From NCBI GenBank assembly GCA_019693395.1, contig JAAMXP010000606.1, positions 1,258-43,934 on the forward strand: a stretch of 42,677 bases of DNA, written 5' to 3'. This stretch comes from Ettlia oleoabundans (lineage: Eukaryota; Chlorophyta; Chlorophyceae; Chlamydomonadales). The notes beneath the pieces are model-generated. The model made no database searches. It was not told the DNA's origin and saw only the letters and a program-made list of their open reading frames with translations. The first letter of the stretch is position 1. Each line of letters opens with the position of its first letter. Positions 33,201-42,677 of this stretch are shown piece by piece. The position numbers and the translations under genes are program-made.

Positions 33201-33622
33201 TTGTTTGAGCTTGCTGAAGTCTTTTTTCAGCTGTACTATAGTTTTATTTCCTTTTGGCTGTGGCCTTTCCTACACCCCTGCTGCAGGCCGACCTCCGCCA
33301 GGCCTCCACCGCAGCTCGCCTTGCCTACTGCGCAGCAGTGCTGAAGCAGCAGGCAGAGCCCATGCTAGCTACACTGCGCAAGGCCTCAGGCGGCGGCAAG
33401 AAAGGGGGCAAGACTTCTGGCAAGGCTGCCGCCGGTGGCATCTTGAAGGCTGCAGTTGCTGGTGGTGGAAAGGAGGCGGCTGCAGCTAGCTCCCGCCCTG
33501 TGTCTCGCACCAACTCCGCTACTGCGCTGGATGCGGTGGCTGGCAAGAAGGACAAGGGCGGCAAGCGCAAGGCTGCTCCCCCACCCCCTGATAACATGCG
33601 CGTCACGCGGTCCCGCCACTAA
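21267..33622 (+). CDS. ISWI-type chromatin-remodelling subunit: WAC, 2x HARE-HTH, DDT, WHIM
   Basis: Thirty-seven exons join in frame to exactly 1621 codons (1620 residues). Exons: 21267-21338, 21583-21753, 21961-22419, 22607-22757, 22960-23174, 23362-23452, 23614-23681, 23813-24076, 24265-24355, 24502-24569, 24703-24835, 25007-25092, 25233-25301, 25548-25635, 25796-25889, 26276-26387, 26640-26746, 26884-26947, 27158-27287, 27592-27653, 27857-27959, 28249-28325, 28573-28643, 28885-28953, 29089-29234, 29422-29511, 29679-29977, 30233-30325, 30509-30567, 30782-30917, 31114-31206, 31397-31540, 31644-31928, 32267-32342, 32530-32615, 32885-32989, 33287-33622. Domains: MPLLNRRPYTF and WTCKYSGKGGMTLEEA start a WAC (Acf1) DNA-binding domain; two HARE-HTH repeats (~357-445, ~498-585); PKKRK nuclear signal (~584); Lys/Glu-rich coiled coil (~620-840); DDT (~866-945, LYVADFITQFSKQLG); WHIM1-like TWPEVLRRFV; WHIM2 core PLGLDRHHRRYWW (~1213-1225); a final WHIM3-like WKTQLERNAW. 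DDT/WHIM proteins pair with ISWI ATPases and measure linker DNA. No PHD finger or bromodomain was seen. Confidence 0.9.
23362..24076 (+). other. First HARE-HTH module (three exons)
   Basis: Exons of 91, 68 and 264 nt encode VKHALVTVLKAVQPQALTVQ, then GIIDKAKELGIQVLEEKQK, then DPNFLRLSKGAYSLHCFHPD. The pattern (helix, 'T...II.KA.ELG', 'DP.F.R...G.Y.L') fits the HARE-HTH winged-helix domain found in ASXL, plant HB1/RINGLET and restriction systems. An Ala-rich and charged linker fills the rest of the third exon. Confidence 0.75.
24265..24835 (+). other. Second HARE-HTH module (duplicated three exons)
   Basis: Exons of 91, 68 and 133 nt repeat the previous module with the same phases: first exon identical over 71 nt, then GIMEKAKELELQVLEEKQK, then DPTFLRLSKGAYSLHCFHPD. 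It ends in PKKRKMSEHF, a basic nuclear-localisation-type motif absent from copy one. Confidence 0.78.
25889..26276 (+). other. GC-AG intron in the WAC-DDT gene
   Basis: The exon ends GAGCACAG and the intron starts GCAAGT (GC at 25890-25891), the known consensus of the minor GC donor class. It ends TGCAG at 26275. Only this junction keeps the frame (LLEHR followed by QKLQA). Confidence 0.85.
28099..28162. repeat. 32-bp imperfect tandem repeat with two CCAAT motifs (intron)
   Basis: GTGA(C/T)AGAGGTTGTG(A/G)CTGGCCAATA repeats at 28099 and 28131, within the intron 27960-28248 of the WAC-DDT gene. Confidence 0.85.
29524..29548 (+). other. Potential G-quadruplex just inside an intron
   Basis: Five GGG runs with loops of 1, 7, 1 and 1 nt lie within 40 nt of the 5' splice site at 29512 in the WAC-DDT gene. 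On the transcript strand it could form an RNA quadruplex that affects splicing; this is inference only. Confidence 0.6.
32741..32884. repeat. (CA)9 microsatellite and C-rich tract before an acceptor
   Basis: (CA)9 at 32741-32758 is followed by a long pyrimidine-rich stretch with several C runs, ending in CCGCAG at 32884 just before the exon at 32885. The C-rich part is probably the polypyrimidine tract. Confidence 0.8.
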
Positions 33623-33698
33623 GGTGCCATAAATTTGTAGGTAGTATAGCAGGCACGTGTATGGGCTCATCTTCACTTACAGACAACCCTGCCGCCCT

Positions 33699-33755
33699 TG
33701 TAATACCTTCCGCACCACCTTTGCACACTGCTCTATTGTTTGTGCCCCCCTGTAA
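33699..33755 (+). terminator. TGTAA poly(A) signals of the WAC-DDT gene
   Basis: TGTAA occurs at 33699-33703 and 33751-33755, 77 and 129 nt after the stop. Confidence 0.6.
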
Positions 33756-33861
33756 GTCGCAAGTTACGTGTGTTTTCGCCTCGGCAGTTGAGATACAGAA
33801 GCAGTAGGCAGGTGTGTTGACTGAAGTACAGCAGGCCTGGGTACCAACTGTGGGCGGCTGC

Positions 33862-33903
33862 TTACAGACTGGTAGGTGTGTTGTACATGCGCTTGAAGTT
33901 ACA
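33862..33903 (-). terminator. TGTAA poly(A) signals of exportin-7
   Basis: TTACA at 33899-33903 and 33862-33866 reads TGTAA on the minus strand, within 100 nt of the exportin-7 stop at 33959. The two convergent coding ends are 336 bp apart. Confidence 0.6.
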
Positions 33904-33958
33904 CGAACCAAAAGTGCAACCATCCTGCAGCTGAGAGCAAGCCAAGCACTGGTGCAAT

Positions 33959-36900
33959 CTAGATCTTGGACTTGAACTCGTGCCGCACTATTGTGAGGTT
34001 CTGCGTGAACTTGTCCCTGTTCTTGGGCTCCAGGTTCCGTTGAACGTCCTGCAGAACAGGAGCCAATGATGGTCACCGGTTTTTAATGAGCGGAGCTCTG
34101 GAAGGGCTGGAATGTTGATAAGCTTCAGGAGTCGGCAGCAATAGCACACAGCAGCGCAAGGTGGCAGCAGAAAGGAGAAAGGGCAGGAAAATGGAGACCA
34201 GCAGCGGTCAATGCCAAAGCCACAGCCAGCCAGGCTAATCAAGCAAAAATAAAGCTCAAAACCAATAGTAGGATGGGATGGCACAGCTGAGAAGCACAAG
34301 GTAAGGGCAGCCACTGACCAGCATTAGCTTCTCCAGGCATGCTGCCAGGTGCTGCTGCCTGTCCGGCATCTGGCTGGCTACTATCTGCTGCTTCAGCTGC
34401 GCGTAGATTTGCTCATTGATAAGAATCAAGCTGCAAAGTGAAAGAGCAACAAACAGAACTGGGCTCTTTGGGTTAATCGGAACGCTAATGCGTACTCGTT
34501 TCTGCTTCAGCAGCCTCTAACGTCGCTAGCGCATAGACGCTGAGCGGCCTCGTATGTTCTCACCACCCCAGCCGAGCCCACCGGGGTGATGGGCAACCAC
34601 CGCATCAGCACCAGTACCACCCCCACCCAAAGCCGCAGCCATGCCACCACACCAGCACCAGACACACCCGAACCTATGCCAGCAGCAGCAGCGGCGCCGC
34701 ACCTCAGCATGGGTCGGCTCAGGGACCACTGGTTGGTGCAGTCCTCAAACAGCACAATCTCAAACAGGGTGGAAAGAATTTGGGGAAAGAGCTCGGGGCG
34801 TTGCCGAAGGTGCTCCGCGATGGCCTGCGTTTTTGAGGCAGCACAAGTATGCCTCACAATTTAGAACATAACATAACAATGTCTGTTTGCAACTGGAAAC
34901 AACGTGCAAAAACCGGTGCATGAAGTGTGCAACAGCAACTGTACTGCCTTCAACAGCGGCAGGTGGGTGGCACTCACTGCTGCTGCGGGGGTGGGGCTCT
35001 CGCTGCCTGGCATGTGCTTGAAGTAGTAGCCAGCCAGGTTGTCTACTGCCGCTGCACACTGAGAGCTGATACTGACATCCAGGCTCTTCAGCCCCGCATC
35101 TAAGCTGGTCAACAAGAAGGCAAAGGTGGCTGCAGCATGGAGAGGCGAGAGCAAACAGATGGACGGGGCTCAAGCAAAGTGCATCGGCAACACCTTGACA
35201 TGTCCCAAGCTGCCTTGTACATCGGCTAGCTGATTACAACAGTTAGCAACGGAGCAGCAGCAGGAACATACGCCAGCCCTGGAAGCCTAATGGTTCGGTC
35301 TTTGCTGTGCCCTGCTGTGCTCACCTGTATCCCGCGTGGCAATGACATTGGCGTGGTTGTGGCACAGCACGTCCAGCAGCGCAAAGTAAGCCTTGGCCAC
35401 CTTCCTGCAGAGCAGGGCAAGCAGAGCAAGACAGGCTGCAGTGTCACACACCACACCGCATCACACCACGCCACGCCACACCACACCTCTCCACACCAGA
35501 GGTGAGAAACTCGTTGGAAATACAGAGATCTGGTGCAGTCTGGCAGTCCACTGCAGCTGCACTCATACTGCAGTACAAATGTGGCACTGCGGTACAGTTT
35601 TCACACTGCAGTACAGTGCAACAGTAGTGGCATGCAGGCGTGCCTGTAGGCCAGTATATCATTGAGCGGAATGCTGAGCGCCATCTTCAGGCTCATGTCC
35701 AGCGCATCCTGCAGTCAAGGAGATGAAGGGACAGGGGAAACCAACATGAGTACAAGCTAGCGGTGCAGAACTGGCTGCCTGGCAAAAACGCTGAGGCAGA
35801 GGCTTGCAAACCATACCGCTCTTCCCTCATCATACCTTAGCAAAAACATGAGCAAACAACGTCCTCCCCATTGAGCAACTGTGGACTGCAACGCTGAGGA
35901 GCAACAGGGGCGGGCAACACGCGGCCCACCTTGAGAGCTGGGTCTCCATACAGCTCAAACACACCAAAGTTGACGTAGTTGCCACCCAGAGCGCGTGTCA
36001 AGATGGTCAGGCAGTTCCAGATGCCCTTGTGCTTCTGCAAGCACATTCGCCAAGGTTAGCAGGACATCAGGCACGTGGGATGGAGAAGGAAGGAGTAAGG
36101 AGGCCGCCAAGTGAGCAAGCGTTAAATTAAATCACCATGACCTATGCCAAGCTCACAGCATGGGATTTCTAAGGCAGAGGCAAAGGAGGAGGCGAGCTTG
36201 ACAACCGGCGACCAGCCAAAACCACATCAGCAGGTGGCAATCCTGGCGGTGGTATCCTTCATTGGCACATTTGCCTCTGCCTCTACCAGCTCACCTGGCT
36301 GTAGGGCTCAGACGTGGGTGTTAGCTGCAGCACGCGGCTACCATACGTCACTATGACCTGCACCAGCAGACCCAGCAGCCGAACGGCAGCGGGCAGGCAA
36401 TGAACGGCGTTTTTGAGCAAACTTGGCATGAACGAATTTGGCAAGCGTTATGGTTGTGCCAGCCACTGCAGTCACTCACTTTGCATCCACTGCTCCGTTG
36501 TTCCTCAATGACCGTTCCCTAACCCGTGACTGACAACATTATGGTGACAGCTGCCACCCACCTTTGAGACTTCCCGGAACAACAAGATGCCGTTGGGCGA
36601 GGAGGAATCAAAAGTGAGGCGCTGCGTCTTGTTCAGCACAAACTCAGCCATGAACTTGAGCAGCGCGGTGGTGACTTCTGGGGTGTCTGCAGCAGCCAAA
36701 CAGGGACCAGAGTTGACACCGATTGGCAGCGCTCGTAAACCTGAATATTAATGGCACTACAGAGACGTGTCTGGGGAAGGGGGGGCGTGCACGCGGCAGG
36801 CCCCATCGAACCCCTCTACCTTGAGCAACTGCCAGAGTTCAGCTTTTAATGAGTATAATGCTAATGCATAACTACGCATGAACAGGCAATTGATTGCGAC

Positions 36901-39900
36901 AGAGACGAAGCGGTTTGTTATGCAATACAGCCAAACAAAAACATAGCAAAGCCTGCCGCCCACCTGCCCAGGCTTCCAAGCATGCCAAGATGGTTGGGAA
37001 GTGCGCTGGGTAGAGCCAGTCAAACAGCATGCCTGCAGGCAAGAGACAGCCAGGGAAGGCAGGAAAATCAGAATTAAGCAACTCAACACCCTGGAGGCAG
37101 ATGCAAGGGCAGCGGGCGTGTGATGAGCAACCCCTGGGGATTCCCCGGGGATCTCCCAGGTATCTCCCGGGGATCTTTTGGCATCTCTGACAACACAGGC
37201 GAGGCAGACTTCACGCAAACCAGTGCAGCCCGCCTATCATCAACCCACCGTATGTCCGCCTACTGTTGGTGGCGGTGGCGATGCCGCGCAGGTCCCGGAA
37301 CAGCCCCACCACCGTCTGCTTGGGGACACTGCTGCGCAATGCTGCTGCATTGCTGCCGCTGTTGCTGGCTGAGGCCAAGCCTAACAAAACCTGTGAGAGC
37401 AGGCACAGCAAGACCTTCAGCGATGAGTGCAACCGGTGTATTTCATGACAGTGCACAGGTCGAATCAAGTACTGCATTGAAGAGCAGGACACTGTGCTCT
37501 CGACATTGCAGCAATATCATGCCACCGCCGCAATCCCACCACTGGTCTGTCACCCACCACAGTTCGCTTGACAAATGGCCCAAGTATCATATGCGCAAAT
37601 TTCCTGTCCCAAAACTACTCCCGTCGCAACACTATGATGCGATCGATCTTGGCCTGTTGACAGAGATCTACTACCCACCTGCTGCAGGGGTGCCACAAAG
37701 GACTTGAACTTGGCAGGTGTGTCCTCCATGAACAGCAAGCGGGCCAGCGTGTGGTAGAAGGTGGTGCGATTGCGCAGGTTGGACGGCTCTGTCAGGAAAG
37801 GGAAGTAATCTGCAGTGGCAACATATTAGAGTGGCCCTGACTGGCAGGTTGATGGCTACGGCAGCACGGAACAATGAGTAAAAGACAGCAAGCAGGTGCA
37901 GTGGATGCAAGCGTGTAACAAGGGAAGCGAGCGAGAGGCAAAGTCGGCCGCAGATATGCCATAGCACGATAGCACCCGGTCATCAAGGCAAGCCACCCAC
38001 CCACCTGAGGTGTGGTGCGTGAGCAGGAAGGCGATGGCGTCCAGCTTCAGAAGCAGCTTGCCGCTCATGTAGCCCGCCGCTAGGTCCTGCAGGTTGGCCA
38101 ACACATCGGTGCCAGTTGTGTGGAACATGGTCACGAAACAGGGTAAGCCTGTAACCATTTTTAAGTGTCTGATGCTTGAGAAAGAACGCTTGTATTGTTG
38201 CGAGTTTATCTTCGTAAAGTAAGCGCGAGGCTCTGTCCCGCCCCTCACTTGAAACAACGTCAGTGTCTGCTCTACCACGTCCTCGCAGCTGCCAAATACC
38301 TTCAAGTTGGTTGCAATCTTGCTGCAAGGGGCAGAAGGTACCATTCCACGTCAGAAAAAATGCAGCAGCAACCGCACACTGGCAAGATGCACTGCGATGG
38401 AGCTGGTGCTACATGGATGGGGGCACCTGGGTACGGTGTACAACGGAAACCCATAACAACAGCTGCCAGCCGCTGCTCACCTGAGCATGATGTTGAGCAC
38501 TGTGGAGTGGTCGCCAAGTCCCAGCCGCTCATTCAACTTGAGGTACACCTTGCTGCTGTGCATGACCTGGTCCATTTAACCTCAAACAAAGGGAACAGTC
38601 AGCCTCTTGCAACGAGCAAAGGAGGCACACTGTCGACAGCAGCAATCATGGACAGCAATCCAAACACGCTGTTTGGACGCCAGCATGTTTGGGCACATGC
38701 GTGTATGAGGCTGTTTGGAGTGCCCTTTTGCAGCCTCACCTGCTCGCCGACATAGACCTTGCGGAAGTTCTGGAAGAAAGAAAGCAGCGCAAGGTCAAGT
38801 CGCTGCCGAGAGTGCTCCCCGTACCTGCGACCAAAGCGCGAACAGGAGAGCGGGACAGCAATTTGTCAGCAGTGGTGGGCAGTTCAAATCATAACTGTCG
38901 GCTGGTGGCCAGCTATCCAAATCAAAGACAGCAACTGCAGCAACATGCTCTGCAAAACATCAAGTGTCAACTGACCTAGTGGTGTGGAAGCCAGTGTCTA
39001 CAAGCTGCAGCAGGCCAAACACGCGTGCGGCAAGGTCTCCGTCTGTCGTTTCTTGCGCATCTGCCCCTGCAAGGCAGAATTATTAATATCATGCTCCTTG
39101 TCACCGCGGCACCTTCCCTTGTCACCGCGGCACGATCAGGCACCCAGCGCAATAGGATGGGCAACTATGGTTATGGCGTCCGGGAACACGGGCCACTGCA
39201 CACAATCAGAAGCAATCTGCACCTGTTGTGTTCATGCGACCCCTGACGACTGCCCCTATGATGTGCACCAGCCACGTCAGCTGCCCCTCCAGCATCTCCA
39301 GCTGCTTCAAGTCCTGGCCTGCACGCAGACAGGCAACAAGATGGATGGGTAAAGCAGCCAGGTGGGCAAGTGGAAGGGAGTCCGGTGACGTCAGCCTGCG
39401 TCCATAACCGACCAGAAAAAAAGAAGAGCTCCATGGCAGGATGACGCATACAACAAGCGTTTCGGTCCAATCGCAGACAACCTTGTCACCCATCCGATAC
39501 TCAGCCGACACATCTAGCCCAGCTAGTACTCAGGCCAGCATCCCAAAATGACCAACCTGCCGCCGAGCTGCCAAAGGTTCGGTATGCCGCAATGAGGGGG
39601 TCTGTTAGGCTGGTGAGGTAGTCGGCCGTCTCTGCGTACTGGAAGCGGCAGAGGTACGGCAACGAGTCCATCTGGTCCTGCAAGAGCGGGAAGAACAATA
39701 ATTGTAGGACTCTGTGGAATGCGAGTGGCGCAAGGCACACATTGTGCAGCATGGTGGAGAGTGGCGAAATGCAGTTAATAGTGGCCGGCAGATGCTTGGT
39801 TGGCACAGCAATCCGCGGGCATGGGCCCCAGGGAGTGAACTATTTGGATTGCGATGAAAGCTGCGGTGCTGGCTGCGCAATGCACCTGCAGCTGCTCATC

Positions 39901-42610
39901 ATTGTCCAGAGGGTCCTCTCCTCCCTGCAGCACCACTGCTTGCACTGCAGAGAAGGACAGCGGCACCAAGGGATACTCTTGTGTTAAGCACAAGCATGGC
40001 GCATGTTGACTGCACGGCATGGCCTGCGCCTATTGAGCGCGAGCCGAAATCCAGCATTTGTGGCGTGGTTTCCAAATAGGCGGCAGCAGGCGCCAATTAA
40101 AGTCAGCTGGCAGCTGTGAGCAGACCTGACTCCAGGCGGGAGGTGATGTATGCTCGAGTGATTTTTGGTACATACACATCCAGCTGCGAGGGGGCGTCTC
40201 CCTTCAGGTACGGCATGCTGGACACCAGGCGGGACCTGCAGCACGGCTCAAACACGCTGAGGATGCGCCCCCCGAAGCTAGTATCAACTCATGGACAGCT
40301 GACACCTACAGGCTCTGCCAAAAGCACACCCTTTGTTTCTCACAAGCCCCGCAGTAGATTGCAGCCCTTCTGGCCCTCAACCTGTCTGCAGCCCTCATCC
40401 CCTTCCGCTCACCAGAGACCCAGCAGGTAGTACACAGAGCCTGAAGCCCACTGCCAGGAGTTGAGGGAGGAGATGGTGAAATCAGCCACCAGCTGGATCC
40501 ACTCCTTGTAGCTCTCAAGCCCCACCTACATGGCAGAGTAGTCGGGCAGGGCAGGGTGGCTTTTGTTGTTGCACCCACGGTGCACGCCACCGTAAAACAG
40601 GCGTGTGACGTGTGGATCAAGAGTGGCGCACGACAAGTCGCACACAAGGCTCACACTCTAAGGCCAGGCAAACGCTTTGGAATAGAAAGAATTCTTTCTT
40701 TGCAGGTTTCACTTTGCTGAGTTACTAGACAGATTGCATACAACGCACGCCAGCCCGAAATAACGATTGTCCTTCAGCTATGTCAACCAGGCTGCAGTCA
40801 TGACCACCCACCAGCTCTGAAAGCTGGTAGTTGGCTTTCAGGCGTCCCAGCAGTCTGCAGAACTCGTGGTAGTTGGCGTGGTGCGCCAGCCCACTCTGCT
40901 GCCGCAGCAGGTCGCGTGTGCCATTGACCAACCTGCGGGGCGGCCAAGCAGTGGCTTCAACAGCAGCGCACAGCCGGGCGGGACACAAAAGCATGTGATG
41001 ATGCAGCAGCGGCAGCAGCACATACTACCACTGTCAACAGAGCAGCGGTGGGAGCAACAGCTTTGCAAGGTTGGTGTTGATGTGGCATGTGGATGGGAGA
41101 TGCTGGCAAGATGATGGCAGCCCTCGCACCTGCTAAGGAAGTTAGAGCGCTCGCTCTCGCTGCTGAACAGGGAGCGGCGCACCGAAGCCAGGCGCACCTG
41201 CAAGGGCAGCCAAGGATAAGCCTGGCTGTTACAGCTGAGCAAAGCCGGGACCCTCCTTCTTCACAATGCCGTGGCAGCGGCTTGCTGTCAAGACACGTTG
41301 CAAGCTGCCATGGCTCTCCACATGCAACTGTGTATGCGCTAGCCGCCACAAAGCACAAAGGCAGCATCAATGTGTTGAATGCTGGAATTCCTGCTCAAAA
41401 ACACTCTTACCAGGCACTCTAGTGAGTTGTTGCTCAGCGGTGGCTGCGTGGCGCAGTAGTAGTCTATAAAGAGCTGCAGGGTGGAGGGGTCCTCAATGGA
41501 GGGTCGCCAGGCTGCAGCCATGGCAAGATGAGCAGACAAACAGGGAGAGGGGGGGCGGCTGAGTCAGGCATGCACGCAGGCCAAGCAGGAACAACTAGTC
41601 ATCTTATTTCTAGACCAAACATTAAAGCACACTAGAAGGTGGGCAGAGCTTGAAGCCTGCTAGGTAGCCTGCGGCGCGTGCCAGGGTTTTACCAGCGAGC
41701 GACGCAACTCCAAGGCGGCATCAACCTGACGCGAAGCCTACCTGATGGGACCTGGATGGTGCCCAGGTCTTCTGATGACTCATCCAAGCAGGTGCCCACA
41801 AAGTCAAAGGACAGGCACTGCAGTGCCAGCTGCACAGCCTGCAGGAAGCAGCGCCGGAGGGCACGCAGCCGGGCAGGGAGGGCCCAGCACTCAGGCCAGT
41901 CTTTTGTGGCGGCATGCATGGAAGGACGGGCTTGTAGGTACAGAGCATGGTTGATAGATTCAGGCACATAGTCTCGAGCTTTGCTCAACACTATGTGCCT
42001 GAATATTGTTAACTTAATGTGCCAGCGTGCTGCACCCACCTGTTCCTTCAGCTTATCATCAGCCGCAGTTCCGTGTAGGTGTCGGAGCGCTGTCAACGCC
42101 AGCTGGAACACCTTGTACAGCGATTGATCCCTGCGGCCATGCACAACCGCAAAACTTTTGTGGCCGTCACAGGCGTTGCAGTTTCCCATTGGTGCGGTAG
42201 TCTCTCCATCGCTCACACAGTTGTTAGTTGCAAGTACTGCGTTGCAAGTAGGAAAGGAGCTGCAGCAGCGCCTGGTTCCCCACCTGAAGTTCACTGCAAT
42301 CTTGCGATGTTGCGTGAGGGAGCGGCCAGCCGTGGGGGAGTTCATTTCTGAGACCAGCATGTTCAAAATGCGGAGGCCCAGCAGGTAGTGTGATGGAGAG
42401 CCGCCCTGCATGGCAGGCCAGACAATAAGATGCCAGGCGGCATAGGAATTTCACTGCTTGGGTAAGATGAGCGTTGTGCAACCTTCCACGCCAGCATCAC
42501 AAACCCTCTAGAACCTGCTGCTCTTGAGTGGCACAAAACCTACCTCATCTGGCCGAGCAGGCCATTTGGTGTGTGCGAACATAAGCAAAGTATGGTGCCG
42601 AATAGCACAC
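33959..42610 (-). CDS. XPO7: Exportin-7 (RanBP16/17), N terminus outside window
   Basis: A karyopherin-beta receptor that carries cargo through the nuclear pore with RanGTP. Exons: 42610-42544 (tentative), 42405-42284, 42130-42040, 41838-41742, 41511-41411, 41197-41130, 40932-40812, 40525-40413, 40235-40126, 39944-39886, 39677-39557, 39318-39223, 39066-38976, 38824-38740, 38566-38481, 38321-38249, 38086-38005, 37809-37679, 37390-37249, 37032-36964, 36686-36562, 36357-36295, 36034-35930, 35708-35644, 35404-35325, 35129-34978, 34824-34703, 34430-34319, 34048-33959. The last 28 sum to exactly 924 codons. Matches to XPO7 run end to end: [158 protein letters not shown]. About 140 N-terminal residues lie to the right. 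Some 17 residues between the first two listed exons are unplaced. Confidence 0.95.
35404..35644 (-). other. GC-AG intron in exportin-7
   Basis: The exon 35708-35644 ends LAY plus AG and is followed by GCACGC (GC at 35643-35642). The next exon starts G AAG GTG (RKVAK). Family alignment ([14 protein letters not shown]) and phase both require this junction; no GT donor fits. Confidence 0.75.
35445..35498. repeat. CACAC/CCACG-rich low-complexity tract
   Basis: Imperfect repeats of CACACCACA and CACGCCACGCC lie inside the GC-AG intron of exportin-7. Confidence 0.8.
37133..37176. repeat. 11-bp tandem repeat, four copies, with CCCGGG palindromes
   Basis: Units at 37133, 37144, 37155 and 37166: CCTGGGGATTC, CCCGGGGATCT, CCCAGGTATCT, CCCGGGGATCT. 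They lie in the exportin-7 intron 37248-37033. Confidence 0.9.
39096..39133. repeat. 17-bp direct repeat, 21-bp spacing
   Basis: CCTTGTCACCGCGGCAC occurs at 39096-39112 and 39117-39133, inside the exportin-7 intron 39222-39067. Each copy has a CCGCGG palindrome. Confidence 0.9.
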
Positions 42611-42645
42611 CTGCCAGACAACTATGCCCATATACTATACATACG

Positions 42646-42677
<32 letters not shown>
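42646..42677. repeat. (GATT)8 microsatellite at the window edge
   Basis: Eight perfect GATT units reach the last base, so the full length is unknown. It lies in an exportin-7 intron. Confidence 0.95.

Noticed and set aside
1..42677. CRISPR arrays, insertion sequences, phage or bacterial operons
   Set aside because: All genes are intron-rich eukaryotic ones. The repeats found are short tandem repeats in introns or intergenic DNA, with no spaced array and no mobile-element coding.

Overview
The window is nuclear DNA of a eukaryote, most likely a green alga close to the trebouxiophytes (Coccomyxa- or Trebouxia-like). The lineage is inferred from four things. Every gene but one is cut by many short spliceosomal introns (GT...TGCAG). 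TGTAA, the usual green-algal poly(A) signal, follows several stop codons. A thylakoid-lumen cyclophilin (CYP37) and a probable organellar OPR/HPR-type repeat protein are encoded. The base composition is moderately GC-rich, judged by eye. I saw no rRNA, tRNA, CRISPR array, transposase or viral gene.

Eight protein genes fill the window; exon models were built by joining splice sites with matching phase. In order: a selenium-binding protein / methanethiol oxidase (minus, 3' end off the left edge); a secreted or membrane-anchored SGNH hydrolase (minus, 7322-4110); CYP37 (plus, 8145-11109); an ER prolyl 4-hydroxylase with a C-terminal ShK domain (minus, 14446-11497); SUMO (plus, 14846-15561); an OPR/HPR-like helical-repeat protein (minus, 20864-16193); a very large WAC/HARE-HTH/DDT/WHIM chromatin-remodelling subunit (plus, 21267-33622, 37 exons, 1620 codons); and exportin-7 (minus, 33959 to beyond the right edge, 28 firmly placed exons in the window).

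Layout: after the two leftmost minus-strand genes, the genes alternate strictly. Three divergent pairs share upstream regions of 822, 399 and 402 bp, and three convergent pairs meet tail to tail. The genes are household functions (sulfur metabolism, photosynthetic lumen, secretory pathway, protein modification, organelle RNA, chromatin, nuclear transport) and do not form one pathway.

The most interesting item is the chromatin protein. It carries an Acf1-type WAC domain and DDT/WHIM modules, as ISWI partners do, but between WAC and DDT it has two tandem HARE-HTH domains made by duplication of a three-exon block. One exon pair is identical over 71 nt although the introns have diverged. Three GC-AG introns in three different genes and a 29-nt microexon holding the catalytic His of the SGNH hydrolase also deserve checking.
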